From Armatimonadota bacterium (GTDB lineage Bacteria; Armatimonadota; HRBIN16): a stretch of 64,000 bases of DNA. Below, one piece after another: positions 1 to 9,704 of the stretch (the first letter of the stretch is position 1; each line of letters begins with the position of its first letter). The notes under the pieces are model-generated. The model had not been told where the DNA came from. It ran no database searches and saw nothing but the letters and a program-made list of their open reading frames with translations. The stretch lies in NCBI GenBank assembly GCA_026003195.1, contig BPGU01000002.1, positions 620,001 through 684,000 of the forward strand. Reading direction: 5' to 3'. Position numbers and translations under genes: made by a program.

Positions 1-1382
1 AAGCCGCTATGGGGGCGAGGGCGGCTCAGATAGCCGGGGTTCAGGTAGCCTGCGCCCGTGTCGCCGGCGATGAAATAGTCCAGAGATGAGGCGTTGCGCC
101 TCACGAAATGCATTCCCACCGGAAACCGATGCGCCAGATTGGGATTAAACGCCCAAGCCAGAGGCACCTTGCCTCGCGCCGGGTCATTCCACAGGCGCGG
201 AATCATGCGATAAAACCAGGCACTGGAGTCGTAGTCGCCCACATAAAACGCGACGAAGCTGTAAGGAGCCACCATGCCGTTGAAGAGCACGTAGCCATCG
301 CGCTGCAGGTCTTCCAGAGTAGGATGCCGCTGAGCATAGCGCTTTTCCAGCGGATAGTGCATGAAAAAGGAGGCGTTCGCCATCGCACCGATGGCGGGAG
401 CATCAGCATCCAGATAGGCGTTGAAGCACGAAGCAATCTCCACGAACCGCCATTCCGACTCTACCGCCCCGTGGGGCTCACCCACTGCGTCGGTATACTT
501 GAAATCCCACGGCACGAATCCGCCGATATGGGTCATGCCACCACCGGTGAGCTCGTAAGACGCCATGAGTATCGCCTTCAGCGTGCGGTTATCCGCGCCC
601 AGCGGCTGATCTGGGTCATCCACCGGCTTCACGTCCTCCCAGGGCGACAGGTCAAAGAAAAAGCCTTTGCGAGCGATAAAATAGTCGTGGTTGCACAGCA
701 TAGTGCGCTCCAGAGGCAGTCGCACTCTGCCCGTGAGCCAGTAAGCGTCGCTGTAATAGCCGAGCACCCCCGGCGAGCACTTGCCCCTGCGCAGATAGGC
801 GCCCACCGCCCACATCAAAGCATCACACTTGGCACTGCCGGTGCTGGGCAACGCCAGAGGTCCCAAACTGCCTTTACCGGTGAACAGCGGACTGCCATCT
901 GTCTTTAGCAGCGCAAGACGCACAGGTAACGCGCCCCTGCCCTGCGTCAGGCGAGTGTAGAGGGAATCGGCATCGGGATCATAGCGTACCGGCAACAGGT
1001 TATCCACTCCGGCGGCGGTTGAGGCGACCAGCGCGGTAGCAGGTACGCGCTCATCCCAGACAACCACTCCGTTGAACGATCGGCGGAACCGCTGCACCAG
1101 CTCCAGCACGTTGGCGACCTTTTCTACCTTCGCATGTTCCAGCCATTCGCCCGCCTGGCGCAGGTGTTCCAGCCAGTAGAGGTCGGTTGCACCTCGCCCA
1201 TCGTCTCCCACAAAAAGCACATAGAGCCGCGGTTGACGGCGATTGACGATGCCCTGCAGAGCGGTCACCAGATACAGTTCATCCCAAGCTTGCCGCCGCC
1301 GGCGTGCATCGGAGAGGTCTATGCGATGCAGGTGAGTCAGGTCGTACAGGACAATGTCTCCTGCAAACCCTGCGCGGGTCAT
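1..1382 (-). CDS. GxGYxYP domain-containing protein, C-terminus off the window
   Basis: Partial gene: 460 codons are visible from the ATG at 1380-1382 and the frame is still open at base 1. The N-terminus has the family's pattern of a strand-helix unit with LQGIVNR and RLYVLFV, and near the left edge is FIAGDTGAGYLNPGYL, a match to the GxGYxYP signature (G-A-G-Y-L-N-P). The family is a putative carbohydrate-active enzyme of bacteria with rich polysaccharide metabolism; no substrate can be given from sequence. The ATG overlaps the rpoN stop (ATGA), so the two genes are translationally coupled. No signal peptide is evident at this start, which is odd for the family. Confidence 0.75.
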   Translation of the reverse strand, partial: MTRAGFAGDIVLYDLTHLHRIDLSDARRRRQAWDELYLVTALQGIVNRRQPRLYVLFVGDDGRGATDLYWLEHLRQAGEWLEHAKVEKVANVLELVQRFRRSFNGVVVWDERVPATALVASTAAGVDNLLPVRYDPDADSLYTRLTQGRGALPVRLALLKTDGSPLFTGKGSLGPLALPSTGSAKCDALMWAVGAYLRRGKCSPGVLGYYSDAYWLTGRVRLPLERTMLCNHDYFIARKGFFFDLSPWEDVKPVDDPDQPLGADNRTLKAILMASYELTGGGMTHIGGFVPWDFKYTDAVGEPHGAVESEWRFVEIASCFNAYLDADAPAIGAMANASFFMHYPLEKRYAQRHPTLEDLQRDGYVLFNGMVAPYSFVAFYVGDYDSSAWFYRMIPRLWNDPARGKVPLAWAFNPNLAHRFPVGMHFVRRNASSLDYFIAGDTGAGYLNPGYLSRPRPHSG

Positions 1383-2746
1383 TGCAGTTTTTTTCTCCTC
1401 TTGGAGGACGGAATATGCAGCCGGATACGGTGCTTGGCGACGGTTCTGCGGGATGTCTTGATCCCCCAGCGCTGGTACAGGATATCGGCAACCTGCTCGT
1501 CGCTATAAGGGTTTTCAGGGTCTTCAGAGTGTATCACTTCCTGGATGGCTTGCTGGAGGCTCAGGGCAGGCGTGAAAAAGTCGGAGAAGGGTATCAAATC
1601 GCCATTTGGAAGCTGTACCCATTTGTTAGATATCGCCCGGCTGACGGTGGACTCGTGCACTCCCAGCTGATCAGCTATCTCTGTGCGCGTCAGCGGTTTC
1701 AGGAAGGTATACGAGCCGGTTTCGAGAAAACCCATCTGCCGCTGGATGATGGCTCGCGTGACACGCGTAAGGGTGCGATAACGTATCTCCAGCATATGAA
1801 GAAACCTCTCGGCACGCTCGACGCAATCTCGTATCTGCCTGATATTTTCCTCTGAGAATTCGGCAGGGTTCTTCTTCATTTTCTCATATTGTTCGCGCCA
1901 TCGCGGACTCACAATCAAAATGCCCGAGGGACGGACGATCTCCACTTCAAAGCCCTCCGGACTGCGTCGAATAATCACATCGGGCTGGATAGTATCCTGG
2001 TAAGAAGAAGACATTTCCCACGGCGTGCGGAATTGATAAGCCGGATAAGGATGCAGCGCTCCCTTGATATACTGGACTGCCTCTTCCACCTCTTCGATGC
2101 GAGCCTTCAGTTCGCGGGCGATTCGGCGGATGGGAGGCTTGAGCAGCCGATGGAAGTAATTCTCCACAATCTTCTCTGCCAGTGGGTTTCCCTGTCCCTG
2201 CTCGCGCAGATAGCGCAGTTGCAGAAGCATACACTCCTGCATAGACCGCGCCCCAATGCCCGGCGGGTCCAGAGACTGTACCACGCGCAGGACCTCTTCG
2301 ATCTCCTGCGCAGAAGCCCCCGTCTCCAGCGATGCACGGTCTATGCTGAAGCCAAGAAGCAATCCGTGTTCGTCGAGGTTATCCACAATGTATTCAGCGA
2401 TGGCATACTGGTGCTCGGGCAGCTGAGCATGCAGTTCGCGGCTGAGGTACTCGCGCAAGGTCATGCCCCCATCAGGAGTGTTGCTGAGGGGGTCCGTATC
2501 GAGGTCGAGCGCATCGTCGTCGATGTCGTAAACGCGCTCGAAATGCTTCCCCCTCAGAGGCTGGCGATAATCCGATTCCTCCGAGACGGTCTCTATCCGC
2601 TCGAGCGCGGGATTCTCTTCCAGCTCTTCCTCGATAGCGCTTTCCAGCTCCAGAGTATTGCACTGCAATAGATGGGCTGCCTGAATAACCCGCTGGTCGA
2701 CTCTGAGTTCGATAGACTGCTCTAACCTTGGTGCTAACACAACCAT
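1379..2746 (-). CDS. rpoN: RNA polymerase sigma-54 factor RpoN
   Basis: Sigma-54 subunit that directs RNA polymerase to -24/-12 promoters and needs an enhancer-binding ATPase for open-complex formation. The 455-residue product is of usual length. It shows the Gln/Leu-rich region I (about residues 1-50), an acidic linker, the core-binding domain (about 95-290), a helix-turn-helix (LTRTEIADQLGVHESTVSRA, about 350-370) and the RpoN box near the C-terminus as RRTVAKHR (consensus RRTVAKYR). It is the first gene of a two-gene unit with the downstream GxGYxYP gene. No sigma-54 activator gene is in the window, but a consensus target promoter is (18910-18925). Confidence 0.97.
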   Translation of the reverse strand: MVVLAPRLEQSIELRVDQRVIQAAHLLQCNTLELESAIEEELEENPALERIETVSEESDYRQPLRGKHFERVYDIDDDALDLDTDPLSNTPDGGMTLREYLSRELHAQLPEHQYAIAEYIVDNLDEHGLLLGFSIDRASLETGASAQEIEEVLRVVQSLDPPGIGARSMQECMLLQLRYLREQGQGNPLAEKIVENYFHRLLKPPIRRIARELKARIEEVEEAVQYIKGALHPYPAYQFRTPWEMSSSYQDTIQPDVIIRRSPEGFEVEIVRPSGILIVSPRWREQYEKMKKNPAEFSEENIRQIRDCVERAERFLHMLEIRYRTLTRVTRAIIQRQMGFLETGSYTFLKPLTRTEIADQLGVHESTVSRAISNKWVQLPNGDLIPFSDFFTPALSLQQAIQEVIHSEDPENPYSDEQVADILYQRWGIKTSRRTVAKHRIRLHIPSSKRRKKLQ

Positions 2747-2838
2747 CGCCTGCCTTTCGCCTCATGTTCTTCCGACCCCTTCTGCCATCCCGAGCGGCGC
2801 CTCTGGACAACAGTCCACAGAGAGCAAGAGACGACATT

Positions 2839-2867
2839 ATCATATACCTTTCGAACGGCGAAGTCAA
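2839..2867 (-). promoter_or_regulatory. sigma-70 promoter of rpoN
   Basis: On the minus strand TTGACT (2862-2867), a 17-nt spacer and TATGAT (2839-2844). The leader to the rpoN ATG is about 85 nt and can form a small hairpin at 2801-2822. Confidence 0.7.
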
Positions 2868-2907
2868 CCCTCCCTACCAATACTTTCCATGTTTGCGGGG
2901 TGATTTC

Positions 2908-4092
2908 TCATCCCGTATGGCTGACGTGCGCTCCGTAACGGCGTGCCAGCGTGCGCAGCCAAGGAGGCGTTACCAGAGTAGTGACCATCACCAGTATCAG
3001 CACGGCAGTATACACGGTGATGTCGAAGACCTTCTGCTGCAGCCCGATGGTAGCGAAGATGAGACCGACTTCCCCACGCGGCACCATACCTACACCTACC
3101 AGCCACGGGCGCATCCGGGTGCGCCATACAGCCAGCCCTGAAGCGAGTTTGCCTGCTATCGCCACCACAATCAGCAGGACTGCCAGTCCAACGATAGACA
3201 ACCCAGCAGGGGTCGTGACGTCTATCGCCCGCAGGTTCATCTGTGCCCCCATCATCACGAAGAAGATGGGCACCAGCATGTCGGCTATCGCGCTGGCGCG
3301 CTCGGTGATGCGGATACGATGCTCGGTGCGGGCAAGCACCAGCCCAGCAGAGAACGCACCGACAATGGGAGCAAGCCCCACCAGCTGTGCCAGAGCTGCC
3401 AGCAAGAAACAGAATACCAGCGCGGCGGTTACCAGCGCAGCGCGTGCCCGCATCTGCTCCGCCATCCTCAGCAGAAAGTGTGAGGCTTTTAAACCGGCGG
3501 TTAGTGCGCCAGCCAGAAACACCAGCGCCAGAGCAAGCACTTTACCGACCTGCCACGCAGACATGTTTTCGCCCTGCGCCAGACCGCTGAAAACCGCCAG
3601 GATGAGCAGACCTATCACGTCATCAGCTACCGCCGCTCCCAGCACGATTTGCGACTCGCCCCAGCGCAGAATGTTCAGGTCCTTCATCACCCGCGCGGTA
3701 ATGCCCACGCTGGTCGCTGTTAGCGTCGCTCCAATAAAGGCGGCGGTCATGGCAGGTTGTCCTAAGAGCATGCTCACGCCGAAGCCCAGTACCGCGGGTG
3801 TGATGACGCCGATAATTGCCACCCACAACGAGCGCCAGCCTACACGGAACAACTCGGTAATGTCCGACTCCAGACCGATTTCGAAAAGCAGCAGCACCGC
3901 GCCCAACTCTGCCAGCACGTGGAGGATTTCATTATGAGGGTCTACGAGACGCAGCAGGCTATCACCCAGAATCAAACCCGCCAGCAACTCGCCCAGTACA
4001 GCAGGCTGCGATGCACGTTCGCTGAACTCGGAAAGCAGCTTCGCTGCAGCCAGCACCACCACCAGTGCCAGCAAGATGTGGGCAAACTCCAT
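2908..4092 (-). CDS. cation:proton antiporter, CPA2/NapA-like
   Basis: Inner-membrane monovalent cation/H+ exchanger. The 394-residue protein is almost entirely transmembrane (about 12 segments) and has the CPA2 patterns GELLAGLILGDSLLR near the N-terminus and AAVADDVIGLLIL mid-protein. The paired Asp-Asp is the ion-binding motif of electrogenic NapA/NhaA-type members. No C-terminal RCK/TrkA domain is present, so it is shorter than Kef/TrkA-regulated members. It lies 9 nt after the GT4 gene as the last gene of the polysaccharide cluster, probably only co-transcribed with it. The transported ion (Na+ or K+) cannot be decided. Confidence 0.9.
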   Translation of the reverse strand: MEFAHILLALVVVLAAAKLLSEFSERASQPAVLGELLAGLILGDSLLRLVDPHNEILHVLAELGAVLLLFEIGLESDITELFRVGWRSLWVAIIGVITPAVLGFGVSMLLGQPAMTAAFIGATLTATSVGITARVMKDLNILRWGESQIVLGAAVADDVIGLLILAVFSGLAQGENMSAWQVGKVLALALVFLAGALTAGLKASHFLLRMAEQMRARAALVTAALVFCFLLAALAQLVGLAPIVGAFSAGLVLARTEHRIRITERASAIADMLVPIFFVMMGAQMNLRAIDVTTPAGLSIVGLAVLLIVVAIAGKLASGLAVWRTRMRPWLVGVGMVPRGEVGLIFATIGLQQKVFDITVYTAVLILVMVTTLVTPPWLRTLARRYGAHVSHTG

Positions 4093-4101
4093 ACCGCCTC
4101 C

Positions 4102-5298
4102 TTACTTGCCTTCACACAGTAGCCCAGTATACAACTCAACCAGCACCTTGCGACTGTGCTCCCACGCGAGATGCTCTCGCACGCGCTGTAGACCGTATTC
4201 TCCCATGCGCTGACGACGTTCAGGGTCATCGAGCAGCTCGATAATACGCTGTGCGAACTCGCGTTCGTCGTTCGGGGTAGCATATACCGCCGCCTCGCCC
4301 GCCGAGTAGCGCGACTCCTTCAGGTCGAAGCTCACCACGGGCAAACCCATCGCCATATATTCTACTACCTTGTTCATGGTGGACACATCGTTCAGAGGGT
4401 TCTTGGGATCGGGCGCGAGCGCGATATCGGCGGTAGAAAGCACCACCTGCAGTTGCTCGTCGGGAATACGCCCGGTGAAGTGCACCCACCCGTCCAGCCC
4501 CTTTTCGTGAGCCATCGCTTCGAGGTCGGGGCGCACATCCCCATCGCCCACCATCACAAACTGGATATCTTCCCTGCCGAAGGTGCGCACCACATGCTCT
4601 ACCGCGCGAATCAGATAATCCACGCCGTCCTGAGGACCCATCACACCCAGGTACACTGCCAGATACCGCTTGCCTCGTTTCAGCGATTCGTCGGGCATAA
4701 CGCGATGGAAGCGATTCAGGTCAGGACCGCTGCGCACCACCACCACACGCTCCGGGGGCACACCGCCTCGCTGGATGGCAACCTGTCGGTAAGACTCATT
4801 GGTGGCAATCACCCTGTCGGCGGTGCGGAACTGCTGTCTCTCCAGCCAGAGCAACACCCGATGGATCCAGCCTCGCTTGCCGAAGCGTGATTCATAGAGC
4901 TCGGGATTGAGGTCATGGTGGTCAAACACGTACTTCTTGCCGAACAGCTTGTAAAACCGACCCAACAGCCAGTAGGTATCGGGCGGGTTGCAGGCATGTA
5001 TGACATCAAAGCCCTCACGTCGCCACACCACCAGGCTCAACCAGAAGGTCATCACCCAGCAATAGGTGAACTCCCAGAGGAAACTGATTACCCCGCGTGT
5101 GGGGGGATACATTTTGTACCTGTACACACTCACGCCGTCGATAACCGCATGGGGGGCGTCACCCGGCTTGCGTGGAGAAATCACCGACACTCCAAAGCCT
5201 GCCTGTACCAGAGAGGTGGCTTCCATCCACACCCTTCGGTCGAAGGGAACAGGCAGGTTCTCCACCACGATCAATATGCGTTTACCAGTACAGCCCAA
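4102..5298 (-). CDS. glycosyltransferase family 4 (GT-B)
   Basis: Cytoplasmic glycosyltransferase expected to add a sugar from a nucleotide donor to a lipid-linked glycan. The 398-residue product has an N-terminal acceptor domain (ILIVVENLPVPFDRRVWMEA) and a C-terminal donor domain with YLGVMGPQDGVDYL, MVGDGD and the GT4 EX7E region around ADIALAPDPKNPLNDVSTMNK. The TTG start at 5298 overlaps the end of the upstream dehydrogenase gene by 17 nt, implying coupled translation; a slightly later start cannot be excluded. Context (AlgD-like dehydrogenase, heparinase-type lyase) suggests assembly of a uronate-containing exopolysaccharide. Confidence 0.9.
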   Translation of the reverse strand: MGCTGKRILIVVENLPVPFDRRVWMEATSLVQAGFGVSVISPRKPGDAPHAVIDGVSVYRYKMYPPTRGVISFLWEFTYCWVMTFWLSLVVWRREGFDVIHACNPPDTYWLLGRFYKLFGKKYVFDHHDLNPELYESRFGKRGWIHRVLLWLERQQFRTADRVIATNESYRQVAIQRGGVPPERVVVVRSGPDLNRFHRVMPDESLKRGKRYLAVYLGVMGPQDGVDYLIRAVEHVVRTFGREDIQFVMVGDGDVRPDLEAMAHEKGLDGWVHFTGRIPDEQLQVVLSTADIALAPDPKNPLNDVSTMNKVVEYMAMGLPVVSFDLKESRYSAGEAAVYATPNDEREFAQRIIELLDDPERRQRMGEYGLQRVREHLAWEHSRKVLVELYTGLLCEGK

Positions 5299-6595
5299 TG
5301 TACCGCCCCCTTATCGCCTCTGGAGAGATGCACCTCGCCAGGTCAATCACCGTCTGATGATCGCGGAGTCGATAGGCGAGTTGCGTCACGCGCTCCTCCC
5401 GGTTCGCCAGCACCACCACTTCGCTCTCATCGATTAACTGCTCCAGGCTATCGCACATCAGCGCATGGATATGCGGAATTTCGCGTTCAATGTACGCTTT
5501 GTTGCTACCGTAAATCGTCGCCAGCGAGACATTCGGATCGTAGATGCGTAGAGAGTAGCCCTTGCCGATGAGATGCTCGCACAGCGTCACCACAGGGCTT
5601 TCGCGCAGGTCATCGGTGCCCGCCTTGAACGCCAGTCCCACCACACCCACACGCTTCTTGCCCAGCTGTACAATGAGGTCCACCGTACGTTCAATCTGCA
5701 GGCGGTTGCTCACCAGTATCGATTCCAGAGTGGGAAGGGTCAGGTCGTGCTGATGCGCTCGATACACCAGCGCACGCAGGTCCTTGGGCAGGCAGGAACC
5801 GCCAAACGCGAATCCGGGCGTCAGGTACGCCGGCGAGATGTTCAACTTGGTATCCATCGTCAACAGGCGCATGACTACGTGGCTATCCACACCCTCCTGT
5901 TTGCACCACGCGCCGATTTCGTTCGCGAAGGTGATCTTGAGCGCGTGAAAGGCATTGTTTGCGTACTTGACCATCTCGGCGGTGCGCAGGTCGGTCTTCA
6001 CACATTCGGCGGGAATGCCGGTGTACAGCTCCGCCACACGGTCGGCGGCTTGCTGGCTCTGCGAGCCGATAACGGTCAGCGGCGGATGGTAGAAGTCCTG
6101 GATGGCAGTGCCTTCGCGCAGAAACTCCGGGTTCATGCATACCTGAAACCCCTCTCCATGCCGCTTGCCGGAAGCGTTTTCCAGCGTGGGGATAACCAGC
6201 CCTTCGCACGTGCCCGGAAGAACGGTACTGCGTACGACCACGATGTACGGCTCCTCACGCTCGGCAAGCGCAACACCAATCTGGCGGCACACACGCTCTA
6301 CGAACTCCAGATTCAGGCTTCCGTTGCGCCGACTGGGTGTGCCCACACAGATCAGGGCGATGTCGCTTTGCGTCACCGCCTCATCCGCACAGGTAGTGGC
6401 TATCAGCCTGCCTGCCTCACGCGCACGGCGGATATACTCTTCTAGGTCACGCTCCACAATAGGGGAACGTCCATCCAGAATACACTGCACCTTGTAGGAA
6501 TCCGTATCCACCCCGATCACACGATGCCCCTCCGTCGCGAAGCAGGCGGCAGTGACCGCCCCCACATAACCCAAACCGAAAATGGCTATCCGCAT
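5282..6595 (-). CDS. nucleotide-sugar 6-dehydrogenase, GDP-mannose dehydrogenase (AlgD)-like
   Basis: NAD-dependent four-electron oxidation of a nucleotide hexose to the uronate. The 437-residue protein has the Rossmann motif IFGLGYVGAVTAACFA at residues 4-19, the conserved CVGTPSRRNG, the catalytic-Cys motif GGSCLPKD (about 265-272) and a C-terminal substrate domain with GLAFKAGTDDLRESPVV. The details GLGYVGAV, TFANEIG and the terminal aromatic Trp resemble AlgD-type GDP-mannose dehydrogenases more than UDP-glucose dehydrogenases; the donor remains inferred. The stop of the heparinase gene (6596-6598) abuts its ATG directly, so the pair is co-translated. Confidence 0.88.
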   Translation of the reverse strand: MRIAIFGLGYVGAVTAACFATEGHRVIGVDTDSYKVQCILDGRSPIVERDLEEYIRRAREAGRLIATTCADEAVTQSDIALICVGTPSRRNGSLNLEFVERVCRQIGVALAEREEPYIVVVRSTVLPGTCEGLVIPTLENASGKRHGEGFQVCMNPEFLREGTAIQDFYHPPLTVIGSQSQQAADRVAELYTGIPAECVKTDLRTAEMVKYANNAFHALKITFANEIGAWCKQEGVDSHVVMRLLTMDTKLNISPAYLTPGFAFGGSCLPKDLRALVYRAHQHDLTLPTLESILVSNRLQIERTVDLIVQLGKKRVGVVGLAFKAGTDDLRESPVVTLCEHLIGKGYSLRIYDPNVSLATIYGSNKAYIEREIPHIHALMCDSLEQLIDESEVVVLANREERVTQLAYRLRDHQTVIDLARCISPEAIRGRYIGLYW

Positions 6596-8776
6596 CTAAT
6601 CCATCACCTCATAACGCGCCAGAGGATGTCCTGACGTCCACGTCGCTGCGATGTATTGCGCTCTTACCGTTGTGCCCGGCAACTGCCACGAGCGAGGTAT
6701 CCTGGCGAATCCGACCAGCCACACTTGCCCCAGATGCTCTATCTGCAGTTCCCATTCGTCTATCTCATCCCTCCACAGGTGCACCTGTATGGGGGATTTC
6801 CCCCTGTGGAGGATGGTGGCGAGCCGACCGCCTGGGCTCTCGCGCCGCAGAAACAGGTGCGGAGCAGGCTCCCTTTTGCCAAAAGCGGAGGACACCCAGC
6901 CTCCCTCACCGGCTTCCGCACCGCATACCTGCCGAAACTGCATCGGCGACACTGGCTGCAGCCATAATAGAACATCTGCACAGTATATCTGCATTCTATC
7001 ACCCTCTGCCTGCAGGGCGCAAGCCTGTGAAAATAGCCAGCATTGTTCAATGCAGCGCCCTTCGCTCTGTTCCACCTCGTCCACTGCCACCCAGATGTCG
7101 GGGCGAAGCCAGTAGAACCAGCGGATATGCTCCCCACATCCGATGCGCCGATAGCCATCGTGCGAGGCACACAGCATGTCCGCCAGCGAAGAAGTATGCC
7201 AGCGATGTCTCTTTACCTTCGCCCGCGCTCCCCACAGGAATGCCCCCAGCATCTCGCTCTGGTCTTTACTGTCTACACAAACGGTATTGTGATAGCGGGT
7301 GCTACGGAAGGCATTACGCCATACAGGTTCGTCGTGGTAGCAGTAGGTCCCAGCGTCAACCAGCATAGGCTGACCGTCTACACTCAGTGTCAGGGAGAGG
7401 GCGTCTGCGTGTGCATGAGCAGCAATAGACCCCCATCCCAGCTGTCCGCAGTCTATCACTGCCACCCGCTTGCCCTCCTCATCGCGCAGGACGGCATATC
7501 CCCCCTCAGCAAACAGGCGGCTGGAGACGGCAGGCTTTTCGCCCTGCAATCCCCGAATGGGTTGCGCGCTCAAGAAGGCGGCTTTCAGATTGACGGGCAA
7601 AGTGCCTTCAAAGAGCGTGCGTGCGGTATTCACAATCGCCGCCTCCATGCTGGTTTCCTGCAAGCCGAAGGGCAGCACCTCTGCATCATCGCTATCGCCG
7701 ATGTGGGGAACGTGCCCTGCGCAGTCGGTTATCGCCTGCAGGAACTCTGCCGAAGCCAGCATCCGCTGAGTATACTCCTCGGGGAAAGCCACGCCGACTT
7801 GCCTGGCGATGCTTTCGGCGTGCAACGCCATCTCCATCACGAAGACCTGATAGTGAACCGCTTGCTCGACGGTCACACCGTCCGGCGTTATCTGGCGCGG
7901 GATTTCGCGTGAGAGGATGCGATAGGCTGTATGCATCCAGCCGCGAGCGCGGCGGGCGGTAGGGAACAGGCAGGCAAACGTCCACATTCCCGCCGCTTCT
8001 CCAATCAGGTGATTGTTCGCCGAGGAACCCAGCGAGAGATTCATCGAAATCTCCGCTACCTGTTGCCACAAACTGCCCAGAATGCGCTGCAGCGATTGCT
8101 CGTCCCAAAGGTCACAGCCTGCGACCAGCCACAGGCTCCAGCACCAGGTGTGGATTCGGAGGGCACATTCCAGCATACTCGTCCAGTTCACGCCGAAGCG
8201 CGGTGGGTTGTGCGCTATCCAGTCCAGCCAGTCTGTGCGTAAACGCTCGGCGAAACGGCGATCCCGGGTAAGCAACCACGCCTGCGCCAGCTTCAGGAAG
8301 TAGCCATGTCGGTTCAGTTCCCAGCAATAGCGCACCCCTCCGGCAATATCCCCCCGGCGATAGTCGATGCGCTCTGCACGCAAAGCCTGCCACTCCCCCC
8401 CTTGCACATAGTTGCGAAACCAGCGAGGGGGCACATCGGTCTGCACTTCAAAGCCCAGCAGACGCATCCTCCCCTGCAGGATCGCTTCCGCTTCCGCCAG
8501 AATAGACGCCGCCTGCTCAGGATGCTCCCTGTAAAGGTATTCCCGCCAGGTATCGTGGGGATGGCGCGAACAGGGAAACCGCTGGAGAAACCGTTCATAA
8601 ACCGTATGGGCGTCCTCACGCCAGGCATACTGAAAGCACTCGACGGGGTCATCAGGATAGGGATGCCAGACACCGGCAGATATCGCCCTGTCACGCGCCG
8701 TTCGCCACACGCGAACCGCAATCTCGCCCGGCGACATCGCCATCAACCGGCGTAGCTTCCACTTCCACCCGCTCAT
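6596..8776 (-). CDS. heparinase II/III family protein (polysaccharide lyase-like)
   Basis: The 726-residue protein has the two-part architecture of heparinase II/III and alginate-lyase-like enzymes: a helical toroid N-terminal domain (about 1-390) and the C-terminal beta-sandwich heparinase II/III-like domain, with the hallmark HAHADALSLTLSVDG followed by VDAGTYCY and RYHNTV. These enzymes cleave uronate-containing polysaccharides by beta-elimination; homologues also occur within capsule and exopolysaccharide biosynthesis loci, where they trim the product. No signal peptide is evident (it begins MSGWKWKLRRL), which argues for a biosynthetic rather than nutritional role. First gene of the leftward cluster with the AlgD-like dehydrogenase, GT4 and antiporter. 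Confidence 0.87.
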   Translation of the reverse strand: MSGWKWKLRRLMAMSPGEIAVRVWRTARDRAISAGVWHPYPDDPVECFQYAWREDAHTVYERFLQRFPCSRHPHDTWREYLYREHPEQAASILAEAEAILQGRMRLLGFEVQTDVPPRWFRNYVQGGEWQALRAERIDYRRGDIAGGVRYCWELNRHGYFLKLAQAWLLTRDRRFAERLRTDWLDWIAHNPPRFGVNWTSMLECALRIHTWCWSLWLVAGCDLWDEQSLQRILGSLWQQVAEISMNLSLGSSANNHLIGEAAGMWTFACLFPTARRARGWMHTAYRILSREIPRQITPDGVTVEQAVHYQVFVMEMALHAESIARQVGVAFPEEYTQRMLASAEFLQAITDCAGHVPHIGDSDDAEVLPFGLQETSMEAAIVNTARTLFEGTLPVNLKAAFLSAQPIRGLQGEKPAVSSRLFAEGGYAVLRDEEGKRVAVIDCGQLGWGSIAAHAHADALSLTLSVDGQPMLVDAGTYCYHDEPVWRNAFRSTRYHNTVCVDSKDQSEMLGAFLWGARAKVKRHRWHTSSLADMLCASHDGYRRIGCGEHIRWFYWLRPDIWVAVDEVEQSEGRCIEQCWLFSQACALQAEGDRMQIYCADVLLWLQPVSPMQFRQVCGAEAGEGGWVSSAFGKREPAPHLFLRRESPGGRLATILHRGKSPIQVHLWRDEIDEWELQIEHLGQVWLVGFARIPRSWQLPGTTVRAQYIAATWTSGHPLARYEVMD

Positions 8777-8894
8777 GCGTCTACCCTCCGTGCGTTTATT
8801 AGCCAGCAGACCGGTAGTAATCCTGCGAGGGTGAGAACCCGCTGGATGTGGTGCGACCGTTCTTCGAGGAGTGGTTGCTCTACCAGCGAAGCCA

Positions 8895-8924
8895 TTGACA
8901 GAGGGTCACAGGAGAGGGTATAGT
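8895..8924 (+). promoter_or_regulatory. sigma-70 promoter of the pilin-like gene
   Basis: TTGACA at 8895-8900, an 18-nt spacer, and TATAGT at 8919-8924. The ribosome-binding site AAGGAGG (8956-8962) follows 4 nt before the ATG at 8967. Confidence 0.75.
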
Positions 8925-8966
8925 GTATGTGCTATCTTTTCAAAAAACATGCTACAAGGAGGCGAC

Positions 8967-9683
8967 ATGAAACGTGCATTTACGCTGATTGAGCTGCTGG
9001 TGGTTATCGCGATTATCGCGATACTGGCAGCGATCCTGTTCCCTGTTTTTTCGCAGGCGCGCGAGAAAGCACGTTCGGTTTCCTGCCTGTCCAACTGCAG
9101 GCAGATGGGCATCGCTATTGCGATGTATGTGCAAGACTGGGATGAAGGCTTTCCGCTCACCGAACCGCATGAATACGGCGGTGGACATGATCCAGTAGGA
9201 CCCGGCTGGCTGAAAAGCTGTCAGCCCTATGTCAAGACCCAGTTGTTAAACCGCTGCCCCTCTGACAGCAGTCCTCTCTGGAACGATGACGACCCCACCT
9301 CGCGGGTGGCTTCCTATGGACTGAACGCTTATCTGACTCCAGACCACCCACCGTACTACGGCATCCGACTGGGCGGAGTGAATAACCCGGCACAATGTGT
9401 CGTGGTCGCGGAGCTGGCAGACCAGGTACCAGACGACCACTTCGTCGCTGCTGCCTGGGGCAACCCGACGAAAGTGCCCGAGTTCGGACCGGGTTCCGAA
9501 GAGCACGAAGTGGAATGGGACGACGCAGCCTGGGAACCACGCAGCGTCGCCATCCGTCGTCACCAGGGTGGCGCAAACTATGTGTTTGTGGATGGTCACG
9601 CCAAGTGGCATCGGTTTGAGCAGACGTGGCAGCAAACACCCGGACAACCGCCCACGATAGACTGGTACGACCCTCAACGGTAA
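8967..9683 (+). CDS. type IV pilin-like protein with H-X9-DG domain
   Basis: Secreted/inner-membrane pseudopilin-type protein. The 238-residue product starts [20 protein letters not shown], a class III prepilin leader cut before the Phe of FTLIE, followed by one hydrophobic helix and [12 protein letters not shown]. Near the C-terminus [14 protein letters not shown] fits the H-X9-DG motif found in large paralogous families of Planctomycetes, Verrucomicrobia and Armatimonadota. A longer frame opens upstream, but the strong RBS and the prepilin leader fix the start at 8967. It would be processed by a PilD-type peptidase (not in the window); export by the pil system encoded at 28-35 kb is possible but unproven. 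Confidence 0.93.
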   Translation: MKRAFTLIELLVVIAIIAILAAILFPVFSQAREKARSVSCLSNCRQMGIAIAMYVQDWDEGFPLTEPHEYGGGHDPVGPGWLKSCQPYVKTQLLNRCPSDSSPLWNDDDPTSRVASYGLNAYLTPDHPPYYGIRLGGVNNPAQCVVVAELADQVPDDHFVAAAWGNPTKVPEFGPGSEEHEVEWDDAAWEPRSVAIRRHQGGANYVFVDGHAKWHRFEQTWQQTPGQPPTIDWYDPQR

Positions 9684-9704
9684 GCACATCGTTTCTCTTC
9701 CGCG

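Noticed and set aside
2951-3937. Long rightward frame opposite the antiporter gene
   Set aside because: Ser/Thr/Ala/Arg-rich composition typical of the antisense of a hydrophobic membrane protein; no RBS and no domain.
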